Shown here: positions 1-10,687 of the stretch, piece by piece
How the letters are laid out: every line of letters starts with the position of its first letter
How positions within the stretch are numbered: position 1 is the stretch's first letter
Assembly (NCBI GenBank): GCA_949130495.1
Contig: OX422221.1
Span: forward strand, 28,718,917 to 28,782,916
Direction of reading: 5' to 3'
DNA length: 64,000 bases
From: Sambucus nigra
Taxonomy: Eukaryota > Streptophyta > Magnoliopsida > Dipsacales > Adoxaceae
The notes under the pieces: model-generated
The model's database searches: none
What the model saw: only the letters and a program-made list of their open reading frames with translations
Told to the model about the DNA's origin: nothing
Made by a program: the position numbers and the translations under genes

Positions 1-562
1 GATCTAGCTCATTTCAAAGCCTCTAATTCTTCTCTCAATATAGCATTTCTAGTCTCTAAAAAATAAAAGCCTTCATCATTGATTGGGACCGGAGCTCCAG
101 AGGAAGAGGCAGATTTTAGTTGTCTCAGCTCTTCTCTCAAAGCATTGTTCTTTTCTTCCAACAACTTAGCAATGTTTCAGTGATCTTCAATCTCAAGCTT
201 CAGGATACTTTCTCTCTTATTATGGGCTAAAATTAACTTATCGTAACCCAGATCAATGCTTAACTATTGGTATTTTTTCTCATAATTCTTATATAAAAGA
301 GAAGTGGCTTATTTGTGTTACAGTTGAAGTTCTTCGATCATTCCTTGAAGATCTTCAATCATTTCATAGTAAGCCACATTATTTGCCATAGCCCGATCGC
401 GCGAATATTTTAAATATTAATGAGCATCGATTGTTCGTTCAGAGGCGTCAGATCTAAGAATATCAACTATATGTGCCTGAATGAAGTCTGCACGACCAAC
501 TTTGAAGTAGTCCGTGCATTTCTTCATCAACACTGTATCATGAGCTGACAATAGTTCCATCC
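1..562 (-). pseudogene. Antisense gene aORF2 of element A (partial, cut by window edge)
   Basis: Reading the minus strand from about 562, the frame opens with MELLSAHDT, closely matching MELLSANDT of the aORF2 gene of element C. It continues with matching blocks such as ANNVAYYEMIEDLQG and LGYDKL, then a stretch rich in Leu, Glu and Lys typical of a coiled coil. At least four in-frame stop codons interrupt it, so it is dead. The Met that opens the C copy is Ile here, so the translation start is unclear. The gene follows aORF1 on the same strand after about 190 bases. The C-terminal part, with the conserved GW-containing block seen in C and D, lies left of the window. Function is unknown. Confidence 0.7.
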
Positions 563-1530
563 TGCTAATAAACTAGCAATGAAAAGTAAAAATAGATCAA
601 CAACAGTACACCCATATTGAATAAGTGAATGAGAAACTCAGAATAAATAACAAAGTACCTTTTATTAATCATAAGAAGAGGGGGTACAACAAAAGTTACA
701 ACAAAAGGGAAAATAGAAAAACAAAATCAGTAAAGATCTGAACAACTTTACACCTTCTCCATATTCCCTACAACGGCATCAGTTGACTTTGAGGAAGGAA
801 TTTATTGCTCGGTGGGCAGTTGACATTGCTCGGTAGAGGGATTTGCTTGCTGAACTTGCTCGCAAGACTGAGAGATAGTAACAGTAAGTGTTTGTTCTAC
901 AACTAATAAAGAAGATTCCTTAGATCTAGCTCCATCTTCTTTTTCTTCTTCGATTGTAGGACGAGAGCCATGAATGTGTCTCTAAAATAACTTAAAATCT
1001 TCAATAACATTCAACTCTTTCAATGCGGCAGTCCATCCAACCCCGAAGAACTTTACACTTGCACACTCCATTTGGGTAGAAGAAGCAGTTATAGCTTTAT
1101 TCCACCCTTTATCCCAGCCAGATCTAAGGTTCTTCTTCACATCAGATCTTTTCTTCACCCTCTCCGAGGAAGTATTTTCCCTAAGAAGCTCTTCGACAGA
1201 CTTTACCTTCTCCTCAAGTTCTTTCTTACGCCATTCAGCTTCTTCAAGCTTGCCCTCAATTTCCACCTTGCTGGAAACGGCAACCTTGCATTTCCCCTCT
1301 GCCTCCTTGGAAACATTTACAGCCTCCTTGACAACTTCCTCTGCTTTCTGTTGAGCTATTTCAACAGACTTGATCTGATTTTCCCATACATTTTTGTCCT
1401 CCTTGTACTTTTATTGGGACTCCACCAAAGATTTTTACAACCCAGTAAGGGCTTCTTCTACCCCACTAGATGAAGTTGAAGCCTTGATAGCCTCATCCTT
1501 CTCCAGAATATTATTAAAATACACCAAAAA

Positions 1531-1607
1531 CTGCAAGAGAAAAGAATCCCAAGTCAGAATATGAACATTGTACAAAGAGGTAAGATGGCATGTGTGATGA
1601 CACTTAC
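1531..1607 (-). other. Intron 2 of aORF1, element A (77 bp)
   Basis: On the minus strand it runs from GTAAGTGTC to a pyrimidine-rich TTCTCTTGCAG. Removing it joins exon 2 (ending HLVS) to exon 3 (starting FLVYFNNIL) in phase 0, matching the join in elements C and D. Confidence 0.75.
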
Positions 1608-2338
1608 TGATACAAGATGTTGGGCTGCCAAATCAGTAACCTTCTCTCGAGGAGTAAAAGTCTTAGTAGCTCGGCAGTCAGGAAGAGTCCTAAACCTGAT
1701 CAATTTCTTGGCAAATCCAGGAGCAATGAGCGTTAGAGTACTAACTTTCAAATAAAGTACCTCAACCCCAGAAGGTTGGGCAGCAGCATCTACGGTCTTC
1801 TCAGCAAGCCCCATTCTCAATCTTCTCAAACGAGCAGCTTCAATCAAAGGTTTTGTCCCTTCTTGAATAAGGACAAACCCTTCAATCAAAGGTGTTGCCT
1901 CTTTAGCGGAAACATGGGGCTTCTTCCTTATAACATTGGCAGTTATTACTGCTCCACCAGGTGGAACAACATCCTTTTTCTTAGTCCCTTCAGCTGGGAC
2001 ATCATATTTGCTTTTCTTCGCCCTATCAGCACTAGGGGAAACCTTGGAAAAAAGATCAAGCATCCTCCTCTTCTTCGTTATTAGGTCAGTAATATAAGTA
2101 CCCAAGTCAAGAGAAGATTCTTCAACAAATGAAGAAGATGCTGGAGCTTGCTCAAGGTCAATCACCAAGGGAGGACCAAGATGTCGAGCAATAAAGGAAG
2201 AAGTGATGTTCTTGTATTGAAGTAATTAGGAAGCAAACCTCATGTGTTCCCCAACTATTGCTTGATACAATCCCCAAATAAATTTCAAATCTTTTATACT
2301 AATATCACTCTCTTTTGGGGATTTTCTCTTACTGTCAA

Positions 2339-2416
2339 CTGCAACAAACAAAAAATAAATATGAGTGACGCATTTTATCAAACAAAAACAGAGCTAAATT
2401 TAAAAATAAAAACAAC
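2339..2416 (-). other. Intron 1 of aORF1, element A (78 bp)
   Basis: Minus-strand donor GTTGTT and acceptor TTTGTTGCAG, followed by exon 2 beginning in phase 1 with VDSKRK, the same residues that follow intron 1 in element C. The donor lies about 20 bases from the edge of the hAT-type insertion. Confidence 0.7.
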
Positions 2417-2435
2417 CGACCCCATTGCCATAAAG

Positions 2436-3757
2436 TAGGGGTGCAACCGGTACGGGTTTTTACTATACCATACTTTTTTGGACCGAGAAAAAATGGTTTG
2501 GGTTTCATATTATGAAATGCCGAAAACCAATTTTACCGAAACTGAAAATACTGTAAAAAATTTGGTTAGTTTTGGGTTTTAGATATAAAAAACCGATTTA
2601 CCGAATTTACCATACCAACTTATCGTACTGAATTTACCGTACCAAAATTACTGAATTTAACATACTGAAATACCGTACCAAACTTACCGCATATTACCAT
2701 ATGAATTACCAAATAAAAATTATATTTAAAAAAATTTATATATGCAACCCAGCCCAATTATCAAGACCCTTCATTTTTTCAAACTAATCTGCACCATTCA
2801 TTTCCCTACTATAAATACCAATAAACCCTAAACTTATGCACAAAAATCAGCGCTCACATACACGGATACAACACAACAACAAACCAGAAATCTCTCTCTA
2901 CAAATCACAAGGTAATTTCTTATTTTTCTTGGACCTGTCTCTATTTTTTCCATATATTTTTGACACAAATCATCACTATAATCAGCCCCAGTTGCGTCGT
3001 CCTTATGTTACACACACTTGCTGCATTTTTTTTCCTTATGTTACACACACTTGCTGCAGCGTCGACTCGTCCCTGTTGCGTCGTCCCTGTTTCATAGTCT
3101 CGCACACTCGTCGAGAGAAAAATATTTTTTTTTCAAGCCAAAACAATTATAACTTCATCGTCATCCCTGCTCCGTCGACTCGTCCCTGTGGCATTTTTTC
3201 CTTATGTTCCTTATGTTAGTTAACAGCCAAAACCTTCAGCATTTTTTTCCTTATGTTCCTTGGGTGATGCACGGACACTGTTTGAGGAAATGTCCCAAAG
3301 AAACATTTCTACTTGGAACACTATGATTGGAGGTTATATAAAATCATGTGACAAGGAACAAACATTGGGTTTGTTTAATTTAAGTTATGCTTTCATATTT
3401 GTAACTAATTTAAGTCCCATAACTTTAAGTTCCATACAGTATATTTATTTCAAATTTGAAATTAGCTTTTGATGCATAAACCGGAATCATATTTTGGAAA
3501 TACCAGATTTACCGAACGCATAAACCGATATGAAATTATGGTATTTACTGGGGGGGAAAACCCAATTGAAACCGAAATTACCAAAATCGAAAATTACCGA
3601 AAAAAACCGAAAAAACTGAAAAACCGATCGGTTTGGTTTTGGTTTTTTTTTTATGTACCGATCAATAAATTGGTACAATACGGTTTTACCATTTGGATTG
3701 TGGTTCTGGTATTGGTAAGGGGTCGTTACCGACCATACCGTACCAATTGCACCCCTA
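2436..3757. mobile_element. Non-autonomous hAT-type element with 8-bp target duplication
   Basis: The element is 1322 bp long with perfect 11-bp inverted ends TAGGGGTGCAA / TTGCACCCCTA. It is flanked by an exact 8-bp direct repeat CCATAAAG at 2428-2435 and 3758-3765, the duplication length of hAT elements. Removing it and one repeat restores the exon 1 frame of aORF1. Both subterminal regions are dense in short repeats of the type TACCGTAC and ACCGAAA. The interior has a TATA-like CTATAAATACC near 2811, a degenerate tandem GTCGTCC / TTATGTTACACACAC region at 2990-3110, and a PPR gene fragment. No transposase is present, so movement would need a partner elsewhere. Confidence 0.9.
3263..3379 (+). 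pseudogene. Captured pentatricopeptide-repeat (PPR) gene fragment
   Basis: About 39 codons read GDARTLFEEMSQRN, then ISTWNTMIGGYIKS, then a second helix ending near LGLF. This is the pattern of plant PLS-class PPR proteins, where DARxLFxEM xxRN is followed by WNxMIxGY. PPR proteins bind organellar RNA, but one repeat inside a transposon can hardly be functional. The open frame continues to 3472 without PPR character, and there is no proper start codon or targeting signal. The fragment lies well inside the hAT-type element ends, so it was most likely captured from a host gene. No source gene is present in the window. Confidence 0.75.
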
Positions 3758-4251
3758 CCATAAAGTGGACATCTGGGACCTTGGTACACGTCTTTCCCTT
3801 TTAACGGGGGGTGTTGCCAATTTTTCATCATAACCACATGTTCAAAATAATCCCAATTAGCATCAAGGAGATTGACCACTAAAGCTCTGTTAGAAAACCT
3901 AGTTTTTAAGTAAAAGGTGGGGTCAGTGGTAACCCATTTATAGCAATACATAATTTCAGAAATCGTTAGATGAGTTCCATGAATTTGATTCAATATATGT
4001 ACACCATTAACTACCCTCCATGTATTTGGAACTACTCTTGCAGTAATAATATAAAAATATTGGCAAAATTTCAAACACAATGGATTAGGCGGGAAAGAAA
4101 AACCACATTCAACTACGAAAATGGAAGGAAACCAATGTTCCTCGGCTAAAGAAAATAAATCAGAAGGGCAAGGAGGTTCTTCCAAAGGAACCCACGAAGG
4201 AATTACAAAATCATCCCTGAACTTATCCAACGATTCGATAAGGTAAACCAT

Positions 4252-4683
4252 GGTGGCTAAAGAAAAGAAAAAAGAAATTCTTATAGAAAAATTAAGAATT
4301 CAGCTAAGGCGGATGACAGAGAAGACGATCGTAAGAAGATAGAAAGTGTGGGAATATAAAAGGAAAAAGGTAGAAGAAAATCTGATGTTATCATCTTTGA
4401 ATATGCTACATTGGAAAACGGGAAAAAATAATCATCGCTGGAGATAATGATTGCGTTTTCGGCGGATAAATGATGAAAAGGGCGCAAATACCCAAGCGTT
4501 CATCATAGATTCAAAATATTTACGAGTTTTCCATTTCACGCTCAAAATTATTAAGCTAAAAGGAAAATTTCACAAGTATTGGAGATCTGTAATCTAATAA
4601 TTGGTAAACATGCCCGAGCAACTTTTGGGCATAATATTCCACACTCTCATATCCAACCTCAACTGTGAAACATTGGGGGCTTC
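4252..4683 (-). promoter_or_regulatory. 5' leader of antisense aORF1 and polypurine tract of element A
   Basis: Upstream of the aORF1 start on the minus strand is a pyrimidine-rich leader ending in CCACCATGG. The element's own polypurine tract (core TTGGGGGC, about 4674-4681, plus strand) lies three bases before the LTR. A TATA-like string on the sense strand of aORF1 near 4357 is weak evidence for a promoter. Confidence 0.4.
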
Positions 4684-5145
4684 TATTCATACCAAAATTA
4701 GTCTGCTAACATGGGCCAATTATATGAAGATACGTGTTATCCTACATGGCACAAATATAACTAACGATTAACTTAAAGCATCGAGCTACTCAACGTACCA
4801 AGCTACTCAGCGTACCGAGCATCTAGTCAGGAAGATCAAGCGGTGAAGACAGATTCAATTAACATTCTTATCATATACAGATGTATATGTCTATTAAATA
4901 ACGGCATATTATCTATTCATACTAGTCGTCTAAGGGCTATAGATACTTTGTAACACCCCCACAACGGGGTAAGCTTCGATAAGAAAACCTACTCAAGATT
5001 AAGGCAAGTCACCCAGTAATATAAAATAGTGGGCATAGGCCATTTCTTTATGGTTGAACCACTTTAAAAATCATTTATCCAATTTCTTTATTCATATTTA
5101 TCTGTGATTAATTAATTAGATCAAATCTAGTTTTTTACATCAACA
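4684..5145 (+). repeat. 3' LTR of element A (462 bp)
   Basis: It is homologous to the LTR of element C read on its coding strand: both begin near ATACCAAAATTAGT and end with GTGATTAA...TTTTTTACATCAACA. The 5' terminus is degraded (TATTCATACC in place of the TGTTGATACC of C). The last bases ACATCAACA are intact. Confidence 0.8.
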
Positions 5146-5147
5146 AT

Positions 5148-5623
5148 AGGAAAAAGAGTTATGCTGGTGCCGATCGGAGGCACGTGGAGTTAGAGGTTGG
5201 GGACCAGGTCTTGATTCGTCTGTCTCCCATGAAGGGATCATGACATTCGGCAAGAAGGGGCAGTTAGCTCCAAGATATGTGGGGCCTTTCCCGATTATTG
5301 AGAGAGTGGAATTAGTGGTATATAAATTCGGATTACCCGAGCATCTTCAGCAGATACACGATGTGTTTCATGTAGCATCGCTGAAGAAGTATAGGAGGAG
5401 CGAAAGAGATTTCTAGCACTTTCCACTTGAGGAAATCGATTTGCAGCCAAACGTCTCTCATGAGGATAGACCTATGTCTATCCTGGATCCTAGTGAGCAT
5501 AAACAATGGTACAAGGTGGTGCCACTAGTTAGAGTTCAGTGGGGACTAGATAAGTTTACTTGGGAGCAGGAGGATGACATGCGAGAGCAGTATCCAAAGT
5601 TATTTTCCGCTAGTATGACCTAA
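5148..5623 (+). pseudogene. Tekay pol C-terminus: integrase tail and chromodomain (broken)
   Basis: The frame opens at the insertion boundary and reads through the integrase C-terminal blocks VELEVGDQVLIRLSPMKG, LAPRYVGPFPIIERV and HDVFHVASLKKY. It ends in a chromodomain-like VVPLVRVQWG and an acidic tail EDDMREQYPKLFSASMT, with a stop at 5621-5623. In chromoviruses the chromodomain is thought to guide integration toward particular chromatin. There is at least one stop (after SERDF near 5414) and a disrupted codon near 5240, so it is inactive. Compared with J, the chromodomain lacks a few residues after the WG pair. RT and the integrase core are separated from it by element A. Confidence 0.85.
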
Positions 5624-6792
5624 TTTCAGGGATGAAATTTCCTGTAAGGGGGGAAGTATGTAACACCTCGTATTTCTGAGTATTTGACTTTAATCAATTT
5701 GGTAATTAATTAGTTTTATTTTAAATTACACAAGAGAAGTAATTTAATTGAATCGAATGACAATGTGATTACTTAACATTAATTGAGATAGAGATAATGA
5801 TTAATATTATGAATTTAATTTAATAAGTGAATAGTAAATAACTTATGGAAATTATTACGCATAATAGTGAGTGATATTGGCGTAATTGGATTTTATCTCA
5901 ACCGGGAGTCGCATGTAGACTAATTTGGGGTTGAGTTGGAATAATTTTATATAGGGACGTGGATGATGATTTAGAGGTCGTGAATGATTCCGAAAGGGTT
6001 AAGATAGTTAAAATAGTATACCCGGGGAAGTCGATTGGGTCCCGGGGCATTTTTAGGCTAAATCGGTCCCGTATATGGGCGTTTTAATCATTTGGAAAGT
6101 GAGGGTTAGGAGACCTACGATTTTTTAACTCCTTTATCAGATGTTAGATAAGAGGGGCTTGGTTTAGAAACTTAAAATACAATGAGAGTCCATTAGAGAA
6201 TAACAGTCTAGAGTTCTTGGGGGTTTTGAAGAGTTCTTGAGAGGTTATAGTGTGTTCTTGCACCACAATCTGGCTTAGAATGAGGATTAGAAGAGAAGAT
6301 CATCAATCCATCATCTCAACCCCAAAATTAGACCCTATTAATCAAAGGTAAGTGGTTTATTGTAATTCAATATGAAGTTTTAATACCCATGTGACTAGGG
6401 GTTTTATTGTATTGATTAAATGAATGTTTTTGGAAGAAAATAATGATTTTTCTACATGTTATGGGTAGGAATTTATTTTAAAAGGATTCAATACATGTTG
6501 AGGATTAGAAATCAGAAGACAAGTGAGTGTCACCATAGATTAAATATGATTTTTTGAATGAATATGTGGGAAGAACAGAAAACTAGGATTTTTGATGATT
6601 ATTGAGTTTGATTCATTCTTCACTAAATTTTGTGAGGATTTAACGTGTTCAGAACGTTAGAAATCATCCTAATGCATGTAGAAAAGGTCTGAAAAAGTTT
6701 TTTTTGAATTTGGTGAAGAAACAAATAAGACACTTATGTTAAAATGGTGAAAGAAGAATGAAAAGACAATGAAGAAGACAACGTGGTGCATA

Positions 6793-6866
6793 TCGAATCG
6801 ATTCGTCCCAAGACCGAATCGATTCAGCAAGGTGAATCGATTTGGTATTTGGGTGAATCGATTCAG
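6793..6866. repeat. Palindromic CGAATCGATTCG repeats in LTR of B
   Basis: Four copies or near-copies of a palindrome around GAATCGATTC lie within 75 bases. The same motif forms an eight-copy cluster in the LTRs of element J. Confidence 0.85.
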
Positions 6867-7649
6867 CCCTGTCATAGTTGAATGTTTTGCTTAATTAAGC
6901 CTCAAAAGTTCGTATAAATGTTTGGGTGACCGTTGGGGCCTGTTTATATCGCTACGAGAGATTAATGGGATAAAAATATGACCTTGATAAGGGAATATGG
7001 TAGTCTTAGGGAGAGAGCTAAGACAAGAATGATTTGGGCTTCAATTGTAATTAATTCGCAAGAATGAGAATGTGATTACGGGAAAGCGTGAGTGAGCTTA
7101 CGGCATTAACAAGTAAGGTAAGGAAGACTTAGCTACTGAAATAGACCATGGGGTAACTACGGCCCTTAGAGTAGAGACTAATCATAATATGAATATACAG
7201 TGAGTATTCGAGTGATATATACTACGTATAATTGATGAAAATTAGGTTGTGTGAATACCTATTGAATATATATAGGTTGTGTGGGTGCCTATTATATGAT
7301 TGATGATATATGTTAACATACCTACACTACTTGCTATTACAGAGGTTCCAACACAGTGGGCATTCCCACCTTGACGATTCCAGGGAGGTCTGGATTTCTG
7401 CCCCAGAACATGGAACTTATGGCGGCTCACTATGTGTAGTGTATTAGTGAGTCTTGCATGTCGTTTAGCTATGTTAGTTATATGCGTAGCCCAATGTCTT
7501 AGAACTATGTTTGCCCCCGTTTCTTATTATTTGATTGTGGGTTCGAGGAGATGTACACAACCATTTTTCCCTATTTAGTATGATAAGTACTTGGACTGAT
7601 AGCAGAGTATTACCATGTTTCACGGTGGTCCTTTTGAGAGACGCCGCAA

Positions 7650-7651
<2 letters not shown>

Positions 7652-7681
<30 letters not shown>
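7652..7681. repeat. (AT)n microsatellite
   Basis: Uninterrupted AT dinucleotides over about 30 bases inside the LTR of element B. Confidence 0.95.
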
Positions 7682-7685
<4 letters not shown>

Positions 7686-8636
7686 TTGAATATTCTACTT
7701 TTGTGTGATAGTTGTGTGTGATAATAGACAGTTTGATAGTGCATATTTGAAGAATGAATTATGTAGTGAACCTTAATCAATTTGATTAAGGAGATAATAA
7801 CTGAAAGGATAATTTCAATCATTATAATGTATGAGAAACTTTAACTAACGGGTGATGTACTGTATTAGCGGTACAGGAACAAACACGTGTTCGTATTCAG
7901 AAATACTTAAGTCTAGTTAGCTTGGGTAGAATAACTAGGTGGGCTAAGTAGAAACGTTAGGCGTGCACAATAATTGAGAGGTGAGGAACTCAAGCGAGTG
8001 TATGTGAAACTAACATGTGTAATCATTAACTGATTTTAAATTGTGATAAATACTTGCTAAATATTTTCAAAATATTTTGGGTTCTAACCCTTTTTATAAA
8101 ATCTTTTCAAAACCTTTTAGGTGTCTGGCCACAGGAACTCCAGACTTGATGATTCCTTATGGGGACTTAGTTACAGTGCTATGGAGGCTTACAAGGTTTT
8201 GTTTAGATGCATTATTCCTTCATTTCTAGTGTAGGTCCTTTAGCAGTATTTTCGTTTGGGCATGTTGCCCCATTTGAGACTTTATTTATTCAGTATTTCA
8301 GTTTTAGACTTGTATTCAAATATTTTTATTAGTTGGATTTATTATTCTGGTTTTGGAATTTTTAGTTGATGGTTTATTCGGCAAGACTTTTATATATATA
8401 TTCACTGGAGATGGTTTTGGGCTCTAGTATTATGTGAATGTTGTAATTAATTTTTCCGCATATTATTAATTGTCTGTTTAATGCGAGATAAAATTTGGCA
8501 CTAACTTAATTAACTAATAAGTGATTACTAATTAATTTGGTTTTCGATAATGATGTTAAGAATGAACCATTTTGTAAATTCTATTTTAATTCAATAAATC
8601 CTAATCACTCAATTTTTAAATAGGCGGAGTGCCACA

Positions 8637-9840
8637 CATTGCTCCCTTCATTCTTAGAATTAATCATGGAGAACATCTTCTGAGTAAACAAAATATTGTC
8701 TACAATATGTCTTTGACAAAACAACTTTGATAAGGGGAAATGATATTTGGGAGAATAGTAGAGTGTCAAGCTGCTATAATTTCAGAAAGGATTTCATTTA
8801 AAAAAGTACGAAGACTTATAAGTCCATAGTTTGCAAAAGATTATGGACTTTACTTTTTAGGAATAAGGATTATTATAGTAGAGGTGAAGAACATAGGAAT
8901 CTCCATACCATTAAAGAAGACTTCGATAGATTTACACACATCCATCCCAATAATATCTCATGATGAAGTAAAAAACTTACCAGTAAATCCATCCATACTT
9001 GGAGCATTCTCTCCATTAAGTTCCCAAACATTAGCTTTTATCTCCTCCGTGATAGGTATTAAAGTAAGTCTCTGATTATCTTCTTTATGAAATAAGCAAG
9101 GAATAGCATATAAGAGATAATAATCTCCAGGTCTTATGATGTCACTTCCATGCAAGGCTTTGAATAAATTTAGACCTTTATTTTTAATGAGTTGATAATC
9201 TTCTAACCATACCCCTGATTTATTCTTAATTTTATGGGTACAACTCTCCTGAGTCCTAGCTTGAACAGTCTTATGAAATGTTTTTTGAATGGACATCACC
9301 TTCTTTATCCCACGTACAAATGGTTTTTTGCCCCTAGAAATCATCCTTCATTTTAAAATTATGAGCTAGGTTTGTAGAACACCTATTCATCTCCTCCTTA
9401 TTTTCATTAGAAGAATCATTATCAAACTTAATATCACTACTATAGACTTCATCTTCAGGTGTAGAAGTATTTTGAAATAAGTTACCGAAGTGCTCCTTGT
9501 TCCATCCTTCTAGACCTGCTCTCAAGTTCTTCAAATTATTAGCCAAACTTTGCTTTAGACTCCTTCTATTGAAACATTTTCAATTACCTTGAATGAAAGA
9601 GTTGTGGTTTGAGGTAGAAGGCCTACATTTTTTAATAAAAAATCTATTTGGATTCTCATAAAAAAATATTTAATAAAGTCCGAAGCATTGGGGCATGATG
9701 AGAGGCTAGTTTGCTTAAATGTTCAACCCTCACCTTATAGAATAAATTTTGGCCATTCAAATTCATCACCATTTTATCTATTCTTTCCCACATAGAAGCA
9801 GTTAGATCTTTTTTTTTTACCATGTGAACCTTGTTCCCAA
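8637..9840 (-). pseudogene. L1-type LINE K, ORF2 fragment (degenerate)
   Basis: Minus-strand remnant of a non-LTR retrotransposon. From right to left it shows the end of an endonuclease domain (RIDKMVMN, then VRVEHLSKLASHHAPML near 9700), a linker with LKNLRAGLEGWNKEHFGN (near 9500), and the reverse-transcriptase entry block LIPITEEIKANVWELNGENAPSMDGFTG (near 9000). Degraded RT blocks resembling ILPNIISPYQS and HIVDNILFTQ continue to 8637, where the LTR of B begins. The sequence has many stops and frameshifts. It should continue left of element B, outside the window, so B appears to have inserted into this LINE. Confidence 0.75.
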
Positions 9841-10096
9841 GTACCCCAAATCTACTAAACCATTAGACTCCATGGATTGGATGTTGATTCGCGAATTATT
9901 GGCAACCATTGGATCCGTGTTATGGGCATGCCCCTTCATCTGAGGGGGGAAGAAGTTTACAGAACTATTGGTGAGTGTTGTGGGGGGTATATCAGAGTGG
10001 ACCTTGACACCATGGCAGGGGAGAAACTACAGTGGGTTAGAATCTTGGTGTAAGGGAAAAGTTATATTCCTGTGAGCATATCAATAAGAATAGGAG
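9841..10096 (+). pseudogene. L1-type LINE L, ORF1 fragment left of element C
   Basis: Plus-strand frames read RVMGMPLHLRGEEVYRTIGE, then GGYIRVDLDTMAGEKL and WVRILV. This matches the N-terminal domain of plant LINE ORF1 proteins (DUF4283-like, from memory), which are RNA-binding proteins made with the ORF2 endonuclease/RT. One stop follows WVRILV. The frame resumes at 22370 across the target duplication AGGAG, so this is one LINE split by element C. Its N-terminus is missing: the opposite-strand LINE K abuts at about 9840. Confidence 0.75.
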
Positions 10097-10687
10097 TGTT
10101 GATGTAAAAAATTAGATTGCTTCTAATTATTTAATCACAGATAAATGTAAATAAGGCAAAGAATTTTAAAGTGGTTCAGCCTTATAAGAATGGCCTACAT
10201 CCACTATTTCTGTTATTGCCAAGTGTTTTGGAATTCTCGATATGTAATTCTATCAAGAAATTCCGGTCCCTTTGAATGAGGGTAATACAATGTATTTATA
10301 GCCTTGAGGCTATAATCTGAAAGGGTTATACATTAAATGATATACATATGAAAGGGTAATTCATTTAATGCTCTTCAAGCGTGTGCGTCAAGATGATAAG
10401 CATTCAATAAATAGTTGAACTGTTGATTATGTGGCAATCAATGCTGTGGTCGAGATGTAGCTCGAACCGCCTTAGTTGCTCGTCATTCAAGAGTTCCTCG
10501 GAGAGATGGAGTTCCTCGGAGCGTTGGAGCTCCTCGGAGAGCTGGAGTTCCTCGGAGTACACCTGTTGCTCAGAGTGAGTATGACTAGGTCGGGGAAATA
10601 AACTTCCTCGTTGCTATTATGCCACGTAGATTGACATGTGTCTTCTTATTATTCGTCCATATCAGCATACTAATTTTGGTATCAACA
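10097..10687 (-). repeat. 3' LTR of element C (591 bp)
   Basis: Begins TGTTGATGTAAAA and ends GGTATCAACA on the plus strand; its partner is 21779-22369. It holds a run of GAGTTCCTCGGAG-type short repeats (10490-10560). Confidence 0.96.

Larger units (their letters stand above)
748..4251 (-). pseudogene. Antisense spliced gene aORF1 of element A (broken, with hAT element in exon 1)
   Basis: Three-exon gene antisense to the retrotransposon. Exon 1 starts at 4251 (ACCATGG context, protein MVYLIESLDKF) and runs to 2417, interrupted by the hAT-type element at 2436-3757. Intron 1 is 2339-2416, exon 2 is 1608-2338, intron 2 is 1531-1607, and exon 3 runs from 1530 to a stop at 748 after the residues EKV. 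Exon 1 carries a block (FPPNPLCLKF, then VPNTWRVVNGVH) that resembles the family named putative gypsy-type transposon protein (Pfam Transposase_28, from memory). Exon 2 is basic and low complexity. Exon 3 is a coiled coil with the signature GWDKGWNK and a GWTAALKEL block. Several in-frame stops (near 2220, 1440, 1410, 980 and 802) kill it. Function is unknown. Confidence 0.75.
1..5145 (+). mobile_element. Tat-lineage Ty3/gypsy element A, 3' portion only
   Basis: This is the 3' end of an LTR retrotransposon whose gag-pol would lie left of the window. It holds two antisense genes (minus strand), a purine tract with the core TTGGGGGC near 4674, and a 3' LTR ending in ACATCAACA at 5145. Both the antisense genes and the LTR are homologous to those of complete element C, which fixes the family. 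Right of the LTR, a Tekay pol reading frame starts at once, so A is inserted in the pol gene of element B. The last 5 bases before that frame resumes (ATAGG, 5146-5150) would be one copy of the target duplication; the other copy is outside the window. Confidence 0.85.
5146..8636 (+). mobile_element. Tekay-type chromovirus B, 3' portion (pol end plus LTR)
   Basis: This is the right part of a Ty3/gypsy chromovirus interrupted by Tat element A at 5146. It consists of the end of pol, a polypurine tract AAGGGGGGAAGTA ending at 5658, and one long LTR. Its pol C-terminus and the palindromic repeats inside its LTR match the complete element J, so B and J are related families. The 5' part should lie left of the window, beyond element A. 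Confidence 0.85.
5659..8636 (+). repeat. 3' LTR of Tekay element B (about 2978 bp)
   Basis: It begins TGTAACACC directly after the purine tract and ends near GGCGGAGTGCCACA, a form typical of long Del/Tekay LTRs. It contains no supported gene. The end is set by the TG...CA rule and by LINE sequence resuming at 8637; without the second LTR the right boundary could be off by a few bases. Confidence 0.75.

Noticed and set aside
1072..1473. A plus-strand 133-residue frame rich in Leu and Phe
   Set aside because: It is the opposite strand of the coiled-coil exon 3 of aORF1 in element A.
2836..3219. A 127-residue open frame in the hAT-type element
   Set aside because: It is low-complexity repeat sequence with no domain; probably chance.
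6100..8600. Host gene within the long LTR of B
   Set aside because: Only short frames under 70 codons exist and none has a recognisable domain.
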